Notes: generated by a model not told the origin, from the sequence alone. 35,692 bases of DNA from Bacillota bacterium (GCA_023418925.1 JAEZYS010000019.1:1-35692); one strand, 5' to 3'. Positions 23,929 through 32,448 are shown, counted from the first letter of the stretch. Numbers and translations: made by a program.

Positions 23929-24267
23929 ATGCAGCCAGATCAGATGATTAAATATCGTAATGAATTTAATGCTGTTATGAATGAAAGTGATGATTTTTTC
24001 AAAAACTTTGGCAAACTGGATGATGAAGTATATGGTGATGGTGCGATTTCAAAGAAGAATAAAGAATTAATGGGATTAGCTATTTCTGTTGTCACAAGAT
24101 GTAACGAATGTATATTATACCACCTGGGCGGATGTGTTAATGCAGGTGCAAGTAAAATGGAGATTCTCGAAGCTATAAAAATTGGCATAATTGGCGGCGG
24201 TTCAATAACTTATCCTAATGCCCGTTTTGCTTTTCAGATGATGAAAGAGCTAAAAATTATAGATTGA
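23929..24267 (+). CDS. Carboxymuconolactone decarboxylase / AhpD-like protein
   Basis: 112 residues. The AhpD-type active site is Cys58-x-x-Cys61-x-x-x-His65 in TRCNECILYH, followed by GASKMEILEAI and the GGSITYPNA segment. Such single-domain proteins act as small thiol peroxidase-like or reductase partners; a true decarboxylase role is unlikely with the CxxC motif. GGAGG precedes the start. It may be co-transcribed with the upstream YdeI-like gene (55 bases), and it converges on the nitroreductase gene with nine bases between stops. Confidence 0.9.
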   Translation: MQPDQMIKYRNEFNAVMNESDDFFKNFGKLDDEVYGDGAISKKNKELMGLAISVVTRCNECILYHLGGCVNAGASKMEILEAIKIGIIGGGSITYPNARFAFQMMKELKIID

Positions 24268-24276
24268 GATTTAGAT

Positions 24277-24804
24277 TTAATTAAATGATTCGTAAAATAC
24301 TGTTTCACTCAAGTTTTTTCGCCTTGTTGCATGCCTTTCACTGCTTTGTGGAGTTTCATCAGTATAGCCAAGTGCTAATACGTTAATTGGTTCAACACCT
24401 TCTGGCAGATTGAATTCTTGCTTAATCTTTTGTGAATCAAAGTAACAAATCCAAACAGATCCTATTCCTAGTTCCTGCGCCTGTAACATCATATGATCTG
24501 TCACAATACTTGCATCAATATCAGCAGAATTCATACCATCATTAGGACGCACCCATGTTTTTGTTCTGTCTGCACAAACAACAATAACGCAAGGAGCTCT
24601 GAACATTTTTGATGGAGCAGTTTCGCCGATTTTTGCAAGACCTTCTTCCGATTGTATAACCAATACCCTCTGTGGTTGATTGTTACATGCAGTAGGTGCT
24701 ACCCGACCTGCTTCCAGAATCAATTGCAGTTTTTCATCCTCAATTTTTCTTGGTAAATAAGAACGTACTGAATATCTCTCTTTTGCAAGCTCAATAAATT
24801 TCAT
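24277..24804 (-). CDS. Nitroreductase family protein
   Basis: 175 residues, FMN-dependent NAD(P)H oxidoreductase fold. RYSVRSYLPRKIEDEKL is the N-terminal flavin-binding Arg segment, then APTACNNQPQRVLVI, and ELGIGSVWICYFD plus LALGYTDE near the C-terminus. The substrate is unknown. It is divergent from an HxlR regulator with an operator-like palindrome between them, so redox- or quinone-responsive control is likely by analogy with HxlR-nitroreductase pairs. Confidence 0.92.
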   Translation of the reverse strand: MKFIELAKERYSVRSYLPRKIEDEKLQLILEAGRVAPTACNNQPQRVLVIQSEEGLAKIGETAPSKMFRAPCVIVVCADRTKTWVRPNDGMNSADIDASIVTDHMMLQAQELGIGSVWICYFDSQKIKQEFNLPEGVEPINVLALGYTDETPQSSERHATRRKNLSETVFYESFN

Positions 24805-24840
24805 TGTATTTTCCTCTTTTCTTTTTTATGTTATAATTAT

Positions 24841-24878
24841 ATTATATATACAGCTTACAATTATGCAAGTACGCACTT
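24841..24878 (-). promoter_or_regulatory. Nitroreductase promoter with HxlR operator candidate
   Basis: On the minus strand TTGCAT (24868-24863), 16 bases, TATAAT (24846-24841). The palindrome AAGT-ACGC-ACTT (24867-24878) overlaps the -35 box. On the plus strand TTACAA and TATATG flank the same palindrome at promoter-like spacing. One bound dimer could thus control both directions. Confidence 0.5.
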
Positions 24879-24920
24879 ATATGTTATATACTACCCTAAA
24901 TGATACTAAGGAGTGATAGC

Positions 24921-24974
24921 GTGAAAATTAGATTTTTCACGCAGCTATTTGTTCCTTTTCTGCAAAAAGGATAG
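24921..24974 (+). CDS. 17-codon ORF upstream of the HxlR gene
   Basis: GTG start seven bases after AAGGAG, product MKIRFFTQLFVPFLQKG, amphipathic with basic ends. The first codons lie in a perfect hairpin (GCGTGAAAA, 24919-24927, with TTTTCACGC, 24934-24942) that would bury the start codon. It could be a leader peptide or RBS-sequestering switch, or a short remnant. No family is recognised. Confidence 0.35.
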   Translation: MKIRFFTQLFVPFLQKG

Positions 24975-25047
24975 CAAATATTATACTTAGCTGAACGCAG
25001 TTCAGGTTCAAGAACGGAATAAATAGCAGAAAGGAATGGTTATTAAT

Positions 25048-25374
25048 ATGAATTGCTCACGTACATACAAATGTCCTATTGACGCGACAATTAATTTAAT
25101 TGGAGGAAAATATAAAGCGCTGTTATTATGGAAACTCCTTGAAGATAATGTATGTCGTTTTAACGAATTACAACGCTTTTTATCTCCAATAACTTCAAAG
25201 ATGTTGACACAACAACTTCGTGAAATGGAAAGTGACGGCTTGATTATTCGTGTTGTATATCCTGTTGTACCACCGAAAACAGAATATAGCCTTACCGAAT
25301 TTGGACGAAGTATTATTCCTGTCCTGAACGCCATGAATAACTGGGGACGAATGTACTTATCTTCACAAGGATAG
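25048..25374 (+). CDS. HxlR-family transcriptional regulator
   Basis: 108 residues, winged helix-turn-helix. CPIDATINLIGGKYKALLLWKLL, RFNELQRFLSPITSKMLTQQLREME and the wing VYPVVPPKTEYSLTEFGRSI are the HxlR pattern. A Cys in the N-terminal CSRTYKCPID segment is in the position used for redox sensing by several relatives. The start is placed at ATG 25048; ATG 25036 abuts the GAAAGGA Shine-Dalgarno. It is divergent from the nitroreductase gene. Confidence 0.92.
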   Translation: MNCSRTYKCPIDATINLIGGKYKALLLWKLLEDNVCRFNELQRFLSPITSKMLTQQLREMESDGLIIRVVYPVVPPKTEYSLTEFGRSIIPVLNAMNNWGRMYLSSQG

Positions 25375-25505
25375 ACTTAGCAATGCTCTATCGCTTATAC
25401 ATCCTATCAATAACTCTATAAACAGCATATGGAGCGTTGAAAAACAGTATACATATTTATGATTTTTGTTATGGTTACAATAATTATTCTGTGGAGATGG
25501 TTTAC

Positions 25506-26450
25506 ATGAAAAAAATATTCTGTATTTTAATGATGTTTGTTATATTGTCATTTTCAATGACATCCTGCGGTTCAGATACAAACCCGAGCAAAGATAATAA
25601 AGTTTATGAGATACTGGCTGTTGAAAAAGAAAGTATAGTTGTAGGAAAACTGTCTCCTGAACATGAATACTATAAACAAACAGTTAAACTTGATCCTAAA
25701 TGTGTTGACTACATAACGGAAATATCTATCTATGACAAGGAAATTGATGATACTTTTGTTGTACACGTTTCCTTGCCTCCTGAATATGACGATTCAAAGG
25801 TATATCCTATGATAGTTATGACTGACGGAGTATGGAGATTAAGTGACCACCCTGAATTAAGACAGATGATGAAGGATGGTGAAATAAAACCTGTAATTGT
25901 TGTGAGTGTAGGTTATCCTAACGGGTATAACTACAAAGAAATCAGGCAGCGTGATTTCCTGAAGGAGCCAGAAAAATATCTGCATTTTATAGTCGATAAT
26001 CTTATCCCATATCTTTCGGATCAGTATTCTGTTGACAGTGAAAACATGACTCTTGCAGGCCATTCATATGGCGGGTATTGGGGTTTTTATGCATTGTTCA
26101 GTAGTGATACAATTGGCAAAAATACATTCAGAAATTATTTTATAGGAAGTCCTGCATTTCAGGCTTCAACAGGTTTCAAAAATATTCAGTCATTTGAAAA
26201 AGCTTATTTTAAAAGAAACAAAACGCTGAACTGTAATGTATATGTTACAGCAGGAAATTACGAACCTACTCAATTTGTAGAACCAATTGATAATTTTATT
26301 GATTTCCTTAAAAAGAGAAATTATGAAGGATTGAATCTTTCTTATGAAATAATTGACGGATATAATCATGATAATGTTTTTAAACCATCCATAAAAAGGG
26401 CTATGCTTTTGTTTTATGGAACAGAAGATAATCAGCAGCAAGACAATTAA
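25506..26450 (+). CDS. Esterase-like lipoprotein, paralogue 1
   Basis: 314 residues. The lipoprotein signal peptide is MKKIFCILMMFVILSFSMTSC with the lipid-bearing Cys at residue 21, then a short linker. An alpha/beta hydrolase of the putative esterase (IroE/Fes, PF00756) type follows. The nucleophile is Ser187 in AGHSYGGYWG, with His in DGYNHDN near the C-terminus and Asp expected in between. The start at 25506 is fixed by GGAGATGG; a frame to 25437 would add an implausible leader. It is anchored outside the membrane, and the ester substrate is unknown (siderophore, feruloyl or acetyl esters are possible). A close paralogue follows. Confidence 0.88.
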   Translation: MKKIFCILMMFVILSFSMTSCGSDTNPSKDNKVYEILAVEKESIVVGKLSPEHEYYKQTVKLDPKCVDYITEISIYDKEIDDTFVVHVSLPPEYDDSKVYPMIVMTDGVWRLSDHPELRQMMKDGEIKPVIVVSVGYPNGYNYKEIRQRDFLKEPEKYLHFIVDNLIPYLSDQYSVDSENMTLAGHSYGGYWGFYALFSSDTIGKNTFRNYFIGSPAFQASTGFKNIQSFEKAYFKRNKTLNCNVYVTAGNYEPTQFVEPIDNFIDFLKKRNYEGLNLSYEIIDGYNHDNVFKPSIKRAMLLFYGTEDNQQQDN

Positions 26451-26654
26451 CCATAAACAAAGCTGTCTGTATTTACCTTAAAAATAAAAATCTTTGTACA
26501 TGGAAACTTAGTACATTTTATACAATATTTTATTGAAATAAAAAAGCATTATGTGGTAGTATAAAAGCATTCCAATCATTGTGGTATCTAAATTAGTTAA
26601 AGAGTGGTTCGGATGAGTTCTTAGTAATAACATTTTATTTATGGAGATGGTTTA

Positions 26655-27695
26655 ATGAAAAAAATAATCAGTATATTAACGCTTGCCGCTGTATTGTCAT
26701 TTTCTTTGGCATCATGCAGTGCTGACAAGCCTTCTGAAACTGTAACCAGCACTGAGAGTTCCAGTATTAGTATTACAGAGGAAAGCACTGCTGCATCTGA
26801 AAAAGCAACAGAAGCTGTTACAGAAGCAGTTGATGAAAAATATCCGTTGGAAATGCTGGATGAAGAAAGGGAAAGTATTGTTGTTGGAAAGCTTTCAACT
26901 GAGCATGAGTTTTATGAAGAAGTAGTTACATATGATCCGGAGTGTGCCGACTACATAACAGAAATTTCAATCTATGACAAAGAAATTGATGATACTTTTG
27001 TTGTTCACGTATCCTTGCCGCCTGAATATGACAGTTCAAAAAAATATCCTTTGATATTAATGACAGATGGCGTATGGAGATTAAGTGACCATCCAGAATT
27101 AAGAACATTAATGAAAAATGGTGAGATTGAACAGGTTATTATCGCAAGTGTAGGCTATCCGAACGGATATGATTACGGAACAATCAGGGAACGTGAATTC
27201 TTGCAGCAGCCTGAAAAATATCTGCATTTTATTGTTGATAACCTTGTTCCGTATCTTTCACTGCAATATTCTATAGACAGTGAAAACATGACCCTTGCAG
27301 GTCATTCATACGGCGGATACTGGGATTTTTATGCTTTATTCAACAGTGATACTATTGGTAAAAATACATTCAAGAATTATCTTGTTGGAAGTCCTGCTTT
27401 TTCAGGCTCGACAGGCGATGAAAACATTCAGACATTTGAAGAAGCATATTATGAAAGAAATAAAACCTTGAACTGCAACGTTTATATTACTGTTGGAAGC
27501 GATGAATGGCCAGGTTTTATCGATTCTATCGATTCTTTTGTAGAGTTTTTCAAGAACCGGAATTATGAAAATCTGAATATGAAGTATGAAATTTTTGACG
27601 GATATGACCACAATCATTCTTTCAAACCTGCTTTAAAAAAGTTTATGATTATGTATTATGGAGCAGAAAATAATCAGGAGCAGGAAAATAATTAA
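26655..27695 (+). CDS. Esterase-like lipoprotein, paralogue 2
   Basis: 346 residues. The signal peptide ends LSFSLASC (Cys20), then a Thr/Ser/Glu-rich linker of about 45 residues that paralogue 1 lacks. The same esterase domain follows, with Ser218 in AGHSYGGYWD and His in DGYDHNHSF. Long stretches are identical to paralogue 1 (for example YITEISIYDKEIDDTFVVHV), so this is a recent tandem duplication. The RBS context GGAGATGGTTTA is shared as well. The linker suggests it must reach further through the cell wall. It ends at a strong terminator. Confidence 0.88.
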   Translation: MKKIISILTLAAVLSFSLASCSADKPSETVTSTESSSISITEESTAASEKATEAVTEAVDEKYPLEMLDEERESIVVGKLSTEHEFYEEVVTYDPECADYITEISIYDKEIDDTFVVHVSLPPEYDSSKKYPLILMTDGVWRLSDHPELRTLMKNGEIEQVIIASVGYPNGYDYGTIREREFLQQPEKYLHFIVDNLVPYLSLQYSIDSENMTLAGHSYGGYWDFYALFNSDTIGKNTFKNYLVGSPAFSGSTGDENIQTFEEAYYERNKTLNCNVYITVGSDEWPGFIDSIDSFVEFFKNRNYENLNMKYEIFDGYDHNHSFKPALKKFMIMYYGAENNQEQENN

Positions 27696-27703
27696 ATTCA
27701 TTT

Positions 27704-27737
27704 AATTTGCACACTTGTTTAAGTGTGCAAATTTTTT
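27704..27737 (+). terminator. Terminator after the esterase pair
   Basis: AATTTGCACACTT and AAGTGTGCAAATT form 13 pairs around a GTTT loop, followed by TTTT. Confidence 0.88.
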
Positions 27738-27815
27738 CAGCATAAGTTATTGACTACTACTGTATATTATGAAATAATTGAAGCATTACATATATTTGAA
27801 AGTGAGATGTAAATT

Positions 27816-28598
27816 TTGAAGTACTATGTTATTGATGCATTTACCGATAAACTTTTTAAGGGTAATCCTGCTGGGGTATGTTTGCTGGACAAAGAAATAT
27901 CTGATAATCTCATGCAGAAAATAGCCTTTGAAAACAATCTTGCGGAAACCGCGTTTTTGTTAAAAAAAGAAGATACATATTGTCTGCGCTGGTTTACACC
28001 AGAAGTTGAGATTGATCTGTGTGGTCATGCTACACTTGCTACAGCCTTTGTTGTTATGAATTATGTTGATACGAGTATTGGAGACATTGATTTTGAAACA
28101 AAGAGCGGTACATTGAGTGTTACTCGCAATGATGATATTTATACAATGAATTTTCCAAGCAGAATGCCTGTACCAACCGAGAAAGATGCTTTACTGGAAA
28201 AGGCATTGGGGTGCAAAGTTTTAGAAACACATTTATCCCGTGATTTGCTTGTGCTTGTTGAAGACGAGCAGACAGTTGCTAATTTAAATGTAGATTTTGA
28301 TTTGCTTTCTGAAATAAACAGAAATGTTGCCTTTGCTATTATTGTTACTGCTAAGGGTGACAGCTGCGATTTTGTTTCAAGATTCTTTGCGCCAAATGCA
28401 GGTATAAACGAAGACCCTGTAACAGGATCGTCACATAGTACATTAGTACCTTTCTGGAGCAGAAGACTTAAAAAAACGAATATGGTTGCAAAGCAGTTAT
28501 CTTTACGTGGGGGAACACTTATTTGTGAAGATTTATGCGATAGAGTTAATATCAGTGGAAAAGCTACTTGTTATCTTGTTGGTGACATAATTTTATAA
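27816..28598 (+). CDS. PhzF-family isomerase/epimerase
   Basis: 260 residues, two-lobed diaminopimelate epimerase-like fold. The catalytic Glu44 lies in NNLAETAFLL; further markers are RWFTPEVEIDLCGHATLATAF and FAPNAGINEDPVTGSSHSTL. The start is TTG 27816 with only a weak GAGATG upstream. A possible promoter TTGACT-17-AATAAT lies at 27750-27778. The substrate is unknown; no phenazine genes are near, so it is probably a stand-alone PhzF-like enzyme. Confidence 0.88.
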   Translation: MKYYVIDAFTDKLFKGNPAGVCLLDKEISDNLMQKIAFENNLAETAFLLKKEDTYCLRWFTPEVEIDLCGHATLATAFVVMNYVDTSIGDIDFETKSGTLSVTRNDDIYTMNFPSRMPVPTEKDALLEKALGCKVLETHLSRDLLVLVEDEQTVANLNVDFDLLSEINRNVAFAIIVTAKGDSCDFVSRFFAPNAGINEDPVTGSSHSTLVPFWSRRLKKTNMVAKQLSLRGGTLICEDLCDRVNISGKATCYLVGDIIL

Positions 28599-28880
28599 TT
28601 GAAATATCTATATGAGTAAAAAAATAAAGAAAACATAAACAGGTTGGATAAATTGAATATTTTTTGCTGTAGCACCTGTGTTTAAGAAGTAAATATTGTT
28701 AATTGTCCGTTTTAATCATAAACACTATTACTGCATATTAACAATACGCATATATCTTCTTAAAGCATACTCGCCGTCATGTGCTTCACCGCAGAATACC
28801 GACGACATGTTGCTTGCTTGCATAATTCTAGTTAACCCGCTTCTAGCCAATAAGTCCGTAAGTTCAACCTGTCTATAGTA
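28599..28880. other. Intergenic region, no gene seen
   Basis: AT-rich spacer leading into the dead transposase. A 60-codon frame at 28696 has no Shine-Dalgarno and no similarity I recognise. It may contain eroded 5' transposase or IS-end sequence, but no inverted repeat was found. Confidence 0.4.
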
Positions 28881-29266
28881 GCTAGTGTTACAGGCAAAAA
28901 TATCACTTCACAGCTTGCAGCTGAAACTCTTAGCATAGCCCTTAAAAGCTAGCCTAGGCTGGCTTTTAAGGGAATTATCCTGCACAGTGATTAAGGCTCA
29001 CAATTTACTTCAAAAGAGTTTACGGAATTCTGTAAAGCAAACAGCGTTACTTAAAGTATGAGCCGAGCTGGCTGCCCTTACGACAACGCTCCGATGGAAC
29101 GATATTTTAACACTCTTAAAAATGAGCTAATTTATCATCATTATTACCGCTCAGAAAAACAGCTTTATTTGGCGGTTTCAGATTTTGCTTTTTTTGTTAT
29201 AACCGTATTCGCCCATATTCTTTTAATAAAGGAAAAACACCTTTTCAAAAATGTTGCGCTGCTTAA
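28881..29266 (+). pseudogene. IS3-family transposase, C-terminal remnant
   Basis: The integrase-core reading frame is recognisable from about 28890. It reads GKNITSQLAAETLSIALKS, then IILHSD-GSQFTSKEFTEF, then SRAGCPYDNAPMERYFNTLK. Three in-frame stops (TAG 28950, TAA 28992, TAA 29052) all stand where relatives have Gln. In the run of Ts near 29188-29195 the frame shifts, and the end continues as YNRIRPYSFNKGKTPFQK in another frame to TAA 29266. The 5' part, with orfA and the first catalytic Asp, is missing. It is dead and probably old. Confidence 0.85.
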
Positions 29267-29310
29267 TTACTTTGGATTGTACTATTATAATTTTGCTTGA
29301 TTAAGACAGT

Positions 29311-29583
29311 TTAGTTATTGTTTTCTTGATCCATTTTAATATTCTCAAAGTAGTCAGTTAAACCTTGTTTTACAGAGTTTGCAACAGAATTGTTGATTTT
29401 TTCTATACTTGATGGCTCATCTTTATGCTGTATATACTCTGTATAGTCAAAGCCTTTTTGCGCTAACATATCACTTGTAGGAAAATTACCTATACTACTA
29501 TTTTCTATTTGATTTACATTTCCTTTAGAACAACCAGTAATAATTAAGGTTGATAATAAAATTATAAGTATGATTTTCTTCAC
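29311..29583 (-). CDS. Small putative lipoprotein
   Basis: 90 residues. The signal peptide MKKIILIILLSTLIITGC has the lipid Cys at residue 18, then a polar 72-residue domain without a known family. The start is GTG 29583, six to seven bases after GGAGTGA. That RBS overlaps the end of the extended frame of the larger lipoprotein upstream, so the two genes were probably coupled. It may be an immunity-like or accessory lipoprotein of the RHS region, but nothing proves it. Confidence 0.6.
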   Translation of the reverse strand: MKKIILIILLSTLIITGCSKGNVNQIENSSIGNFPTSDMLAQKGFDYTEYIQHKDEPSSIEKINNSVANSVKQGLTDYFENIKMDQENNN

Positions 29584-29690
29584 TAAATCACTCCGTTACT
29601 GATTTTATATTAAGTTTTGTTACTTCAACAATTGGACTAGACATAAAATTACCAGAAATCAATGGTATATCATTAAATAGATTAACGTTC

Positions 29691-30602
29691 TTATTTTGTT
29701 GAATTCATTATACTAATAATTATTTCATCGACAAAATTATCTGAATTAATATCTTCAATTAATATCTTGTCGGATGTATAAAATGGATCTGCTATAATAT
29801 TATCTTTTTCTGCTTTTGCAAATCCACAACTTGTATCAGATAATTCGCATTCAATTTCTTCTACAGATTTCTCTTCTATTTCTCCTTTTAGATAGCTTTC
29901 CCATTCTATTGTTCCATCAACGGCAGTAATTTTTCTGTAATATAATCCGAAATAAAAAGCCATTTTATTTATAGCATTCCAATCTGTGTAAGTTGTGTTA
30001 TCAACTGTATAACTTGTTTTAACCATATATGTAGTGCGTTCATTAAATATATTATCCATATAAGTAAGAAATTTAATATTACTAAACTCAAGTCCCTTAA
30101 TTGTAATTTCTAGATGACCGTTATATTTACTAACGCATGAAATTACATCAAGACATGGGATTTTGTCTTTGTTATAATAGGATATCAAAATCTCGGGAGT
30201 TTCATCAAGAATCACATCCATAAGGGAAATTTGTACTTCATTTTCACATTGATTATACTTTGTTTTGTTTTTTGAAATAAAGTCTAATCCTTCCTTAATC
30301 AAAATTGCTTTTACAGCAACAACTTTATTTTTATTTAGACTTTTGTATTCATTATATATTGCGACATCTTTAGCTTGTTTAACTGAAATGATACTTATTT
30401 GTTCTTTAATGGACTCTATTGACACCACTTCACTACTATTATTATCAGCAGTTGTAATTTCTGTTTCTGTTACGGTTGTAGTCACTGTTTCTGCTGATGA
30501 TAAAGAAGTCTCAGTATGCTTTATATTATCAGCACTGCATGAAGATAACAGTATTATTAATCCAACAATTATTAAACAGCAGCTTTTACTTAATTTGTTC
30601 AT
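29691..30602 (-). CDS. Putative lipoprotein, probably C-terminally frameshifted
   Basis: 303 residues. The signal peptide ends ILLSSC (Cys22), followed by a Thr/Ser/Glu-rich linker and a globular domain. Near the end LIEDINSDNFVDEIIIS resembles a calcium-binding or FG-GAP-like loop. After MNSTK the stop falls in a run of As (29697-29694). Reading on after restoring one A gives a further 35 codons, starting NKNVNLFNDIPLISGNFMS, down to TGA 29588, which abuts the next gene. A one-base deletion has probably shortened the protein. It is similar in layout to the lipoprotein at 33597-34433. Family unknown. Confidence 0.65.
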   Translation of the reverse strand: MNKLSKSCCLIIVGLIILLSSCSADNIKHTETSLSSAETVTTTVTETEITTADNNSSEVVSIESIKEQISIISVKQAKDVAIYNEYKSLNKNKVVAVKAILIKEGLDFISKNKTKYNQCENEVQISLMDVILDETPEILISYYNKDKIPCLDVISCVSKYNGHLEITIKGLEFSNIKFLTYMDNIFNERTTYMVKTSYTVDNTTYTDWNAINKMAFYFGLYYRKITAVDGTIEWESYLKGEIEEKSVEEIECELSDTSCGFAKAEKDNIIADPFYTSDKILIEDINSDNFVDEIIISIMNSTK

Positions 30603-30864
30603 AATCAGAATCCTCTATTCCTACAATTGATATATTTGGTGGCGTATTGTTACTATCATATTTTACGATTTGAACTTTTCACGTATGATCCTTAATTACA
30701 GAAGTATCTTATAAAAAATACTTATTTAAATTTACCACAGCATTTTCCATATGTCAACATTTATCCACAATTTTATAAACAAAATATTAAAATAGGAATT
30801 ATAAAATCTAACCTTTTTTATATTTCACTAAAAGGGCTATTGTGCTCAATAACCCTATAAATAG

Positions 30865-30900
30865 AACCGATAGTATGAGACACACATACTATCGGTTTTT
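30865..30900 (+). terminator. Bidirectional terminator-like hairpin
   Basis: AACCGATAGTATG (30865-30877) and CATACTATCGGTT (30885-30897) form 13 perfect pairs, with TTTTT on the plus strand. It lies next to the end of the feoB remnant and could serve it on the minus strand, although the U-run is on the other side. The rest of 30603-30909 holds no gene. Confidence 0.6.
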
Positions 30901-30909
30901 AAAATTTTA

Positions 30910-31650
30910 TTAATCAAAAATTCTGCAAATATTAGCTACAACCGCACAGATTGCTATCCCACATACCGTCGGAACAAGGAATGAAACTACCAACCATTTC
31001 AGACTTCGTGTTTCTTTCTTTATCGTTATAAGTGTTGTCGAGCATGGCCAGTGCATCAGAGAAAAGAGCATTGTGCATAGTGCAGTTACCCAAGTCCAGC
31101 CGTTGTCAACGAGTAATGTTTTAAGTTGCGAAAGGTCATCAAGCTCCAGTATTTTGCCCTCTGACATATATGCCATTATTATAATAGGAATTACTATTTC
31201 ATTTGCAGGCAAACCCAGTATGAAAGCAAGAAGAATTACACCGTCAAGGCCAATAAAGCTTGCAAACGGATCAAGAAATTCTGCGCAATGTGCAAGCAGA
31301 GTAGCATCGCCGACAGTAATGTTTGCCATCAACCATATAAGTAGTCCACATGGTGCGGCAACTGAACATGCTCTTCCCAGTACGAATAATGTTCTATCAA
31401 AAATTGAACGTATTATTACTTTACCTATCTGCGGTTTTCTGTACGGTGGAAGTTCAAGAGTGAATGAAGATGGCTGACCTTTCAGCAAAGTCTTTGACAA
31501 AATTTTTGATACAGCAAAAGTGATCAGAACACCAAATACTATTACTGCCGTCAGTAAGGCTGCTGAAATCATTGATTTTCCGAAGCCCATTGCTGAACCT
31601 AAAAAGAACATTGATATTATTGCTATAAGTGTCGGAAATGCACCACCACA
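30910..31650 (-). pseudogene. feoB: FeoB ferrous iron transporter, C-terminal half only
   Basis: The frame matches the C-terminal membrane part of FeoB: CGGAFPTLIAIISMFF (relatives have CNGRFPTLIAI), then SKTLLKGQPSSFTLELPPYR, SIFDRTLFVLGRA, FILGLPANEIVIPIIIMAYM and LMHWPCSTTLITI. The G domain and first Gate repeat, about 400 residues or more, are absent. The match stops at about 31650, and an in-frame stop follows upstream at 31674. An ATG at 31611 could start a 233-residue fragment, but it would lack the GTPase, so this is called a remnant. No feoA is nearby. Confidence 0.85.
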
Positions 31651-31665
31651 CTTATAGCAACAAAC

Positions 31666-31932
31666 GGATTTTCAAATTTAGCTGACATTACCCCAAAGCC
31701 AATTATTATTTCAAAAGATCAGTTTAATTCATATACCGACTTTATTTCTATTCCTAATTATGGAACAAGACTTAAACTAATGCGTAAACATGCAAATATT
31801 GTTCAAACTGATATGGCAGATAAACTTTCAGTTAGTATTAGTACCCTACAGGGGTGGGAGCAATGCAAACACACTCTGCCTCAATGGGCATTGGAAAAAT
31901 ACCTTTTATATTGTGATTATAAAGCAACTTAA
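31666..31932 (+). pseudogene. Helix-turn-helix (XRE-type) protein, 5'-truncated
   Basis: The plus-strand frame has its HTH at YGTRLKLMRKHANIVQTDMA followed by DKLSVSISTLQGWEQCKHTL. The upstream frame begins within the feoB remnant, so the original start is lost at the junction near 31650. ATG 31780 could still open 50 codons covering most of the HTH but without a visible Shine-Dalgarno. It resembles regulators of toxin-antitoxin or mobile modules. Confidence 0.6.
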
Positions 31933-32000
31933 ACACTTGCTGAACAGGTTTTAACTTTACACTTAATCTGATGTTATATGTCTAATTATGAATATACTTT

Positions 32001-32408
32001 TTAATTAATGATTTTTTCACGTTTTATAGCCTTTCTTAAGCCTTGCGGAGTTATACCCATTATTTCAGCAACCTTTTTCCACCCAATGCTTTTAATCATA
32101 TTCTTAGCTTTTATCAATTGATTTCTGCTTATTCTGGAACGTTTCCCTCGTTTCTCTATGGGTATGCTGCATTTATGTTCCTTATCTGAAATGAACTGTA
32201 AGAACAGATTTACGCATATGTCACCTTTTAAGAGTATCTTGTCTTCAATAGATTTAAGCCTTACATCTATTAATAGTGGGATATAATCTTCATACCGCGC
32301 TCCTCCCTTTATCATTTGAGCAATTCTTCTTGCTATAACAAAATACTCTTTTGATTGATCATTCATTTCTACTAGCGGCTTGTTCAACTTTCTCTCAGAA
32401 ATTTTCAT
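32001..32408 (-). CDS. Small helix-turn-helix protein of unknown function
   Basis: 135 residues, basic. The middle part reads YFVIARRIAQMIKGGARYEDYIPLLIDVRLKSIED. The C-terminal IKSIGWKKVAEIMGITPQGLRKAIKREKI is a clear DNA-binding HTH (MerR/CopG-like recognition helix). The start is ATG 32408, set by AAGGAGGG eight bases upstream; a longer frame to 32501 is unlikely. An inverted repeat lies 41-61 bases upstream of the start and may be its own operator. The function is unknown. Confidence 0.7.
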   Translation of the reverse strand: MKISERKLNKPLVEMNDQSKEYFVIARRIAQMIKGGARYEDYIPLLIDVRLKSIEDKILLKGDICVNLFLQFISDKEHKCSIPIEKRGKRSRISRNQLIKAKNMIKSIGWKKVAEIMGITPQGLRKAIKREKIIN

Positions 32409-32448
32409 TATGTACCCTCCTTGCATAAGTAAAATGATTTTCTTAAGG

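Noticed and set aside
28881..29266. Stop codons in the transposase as evidence for a code with reassigned UAG/UAA
   Set aside because: All surrounding genes use TAA and TAG as stops, and the transposase also has a frameshift and lacks its 5' part. Ordinary decay explains it.
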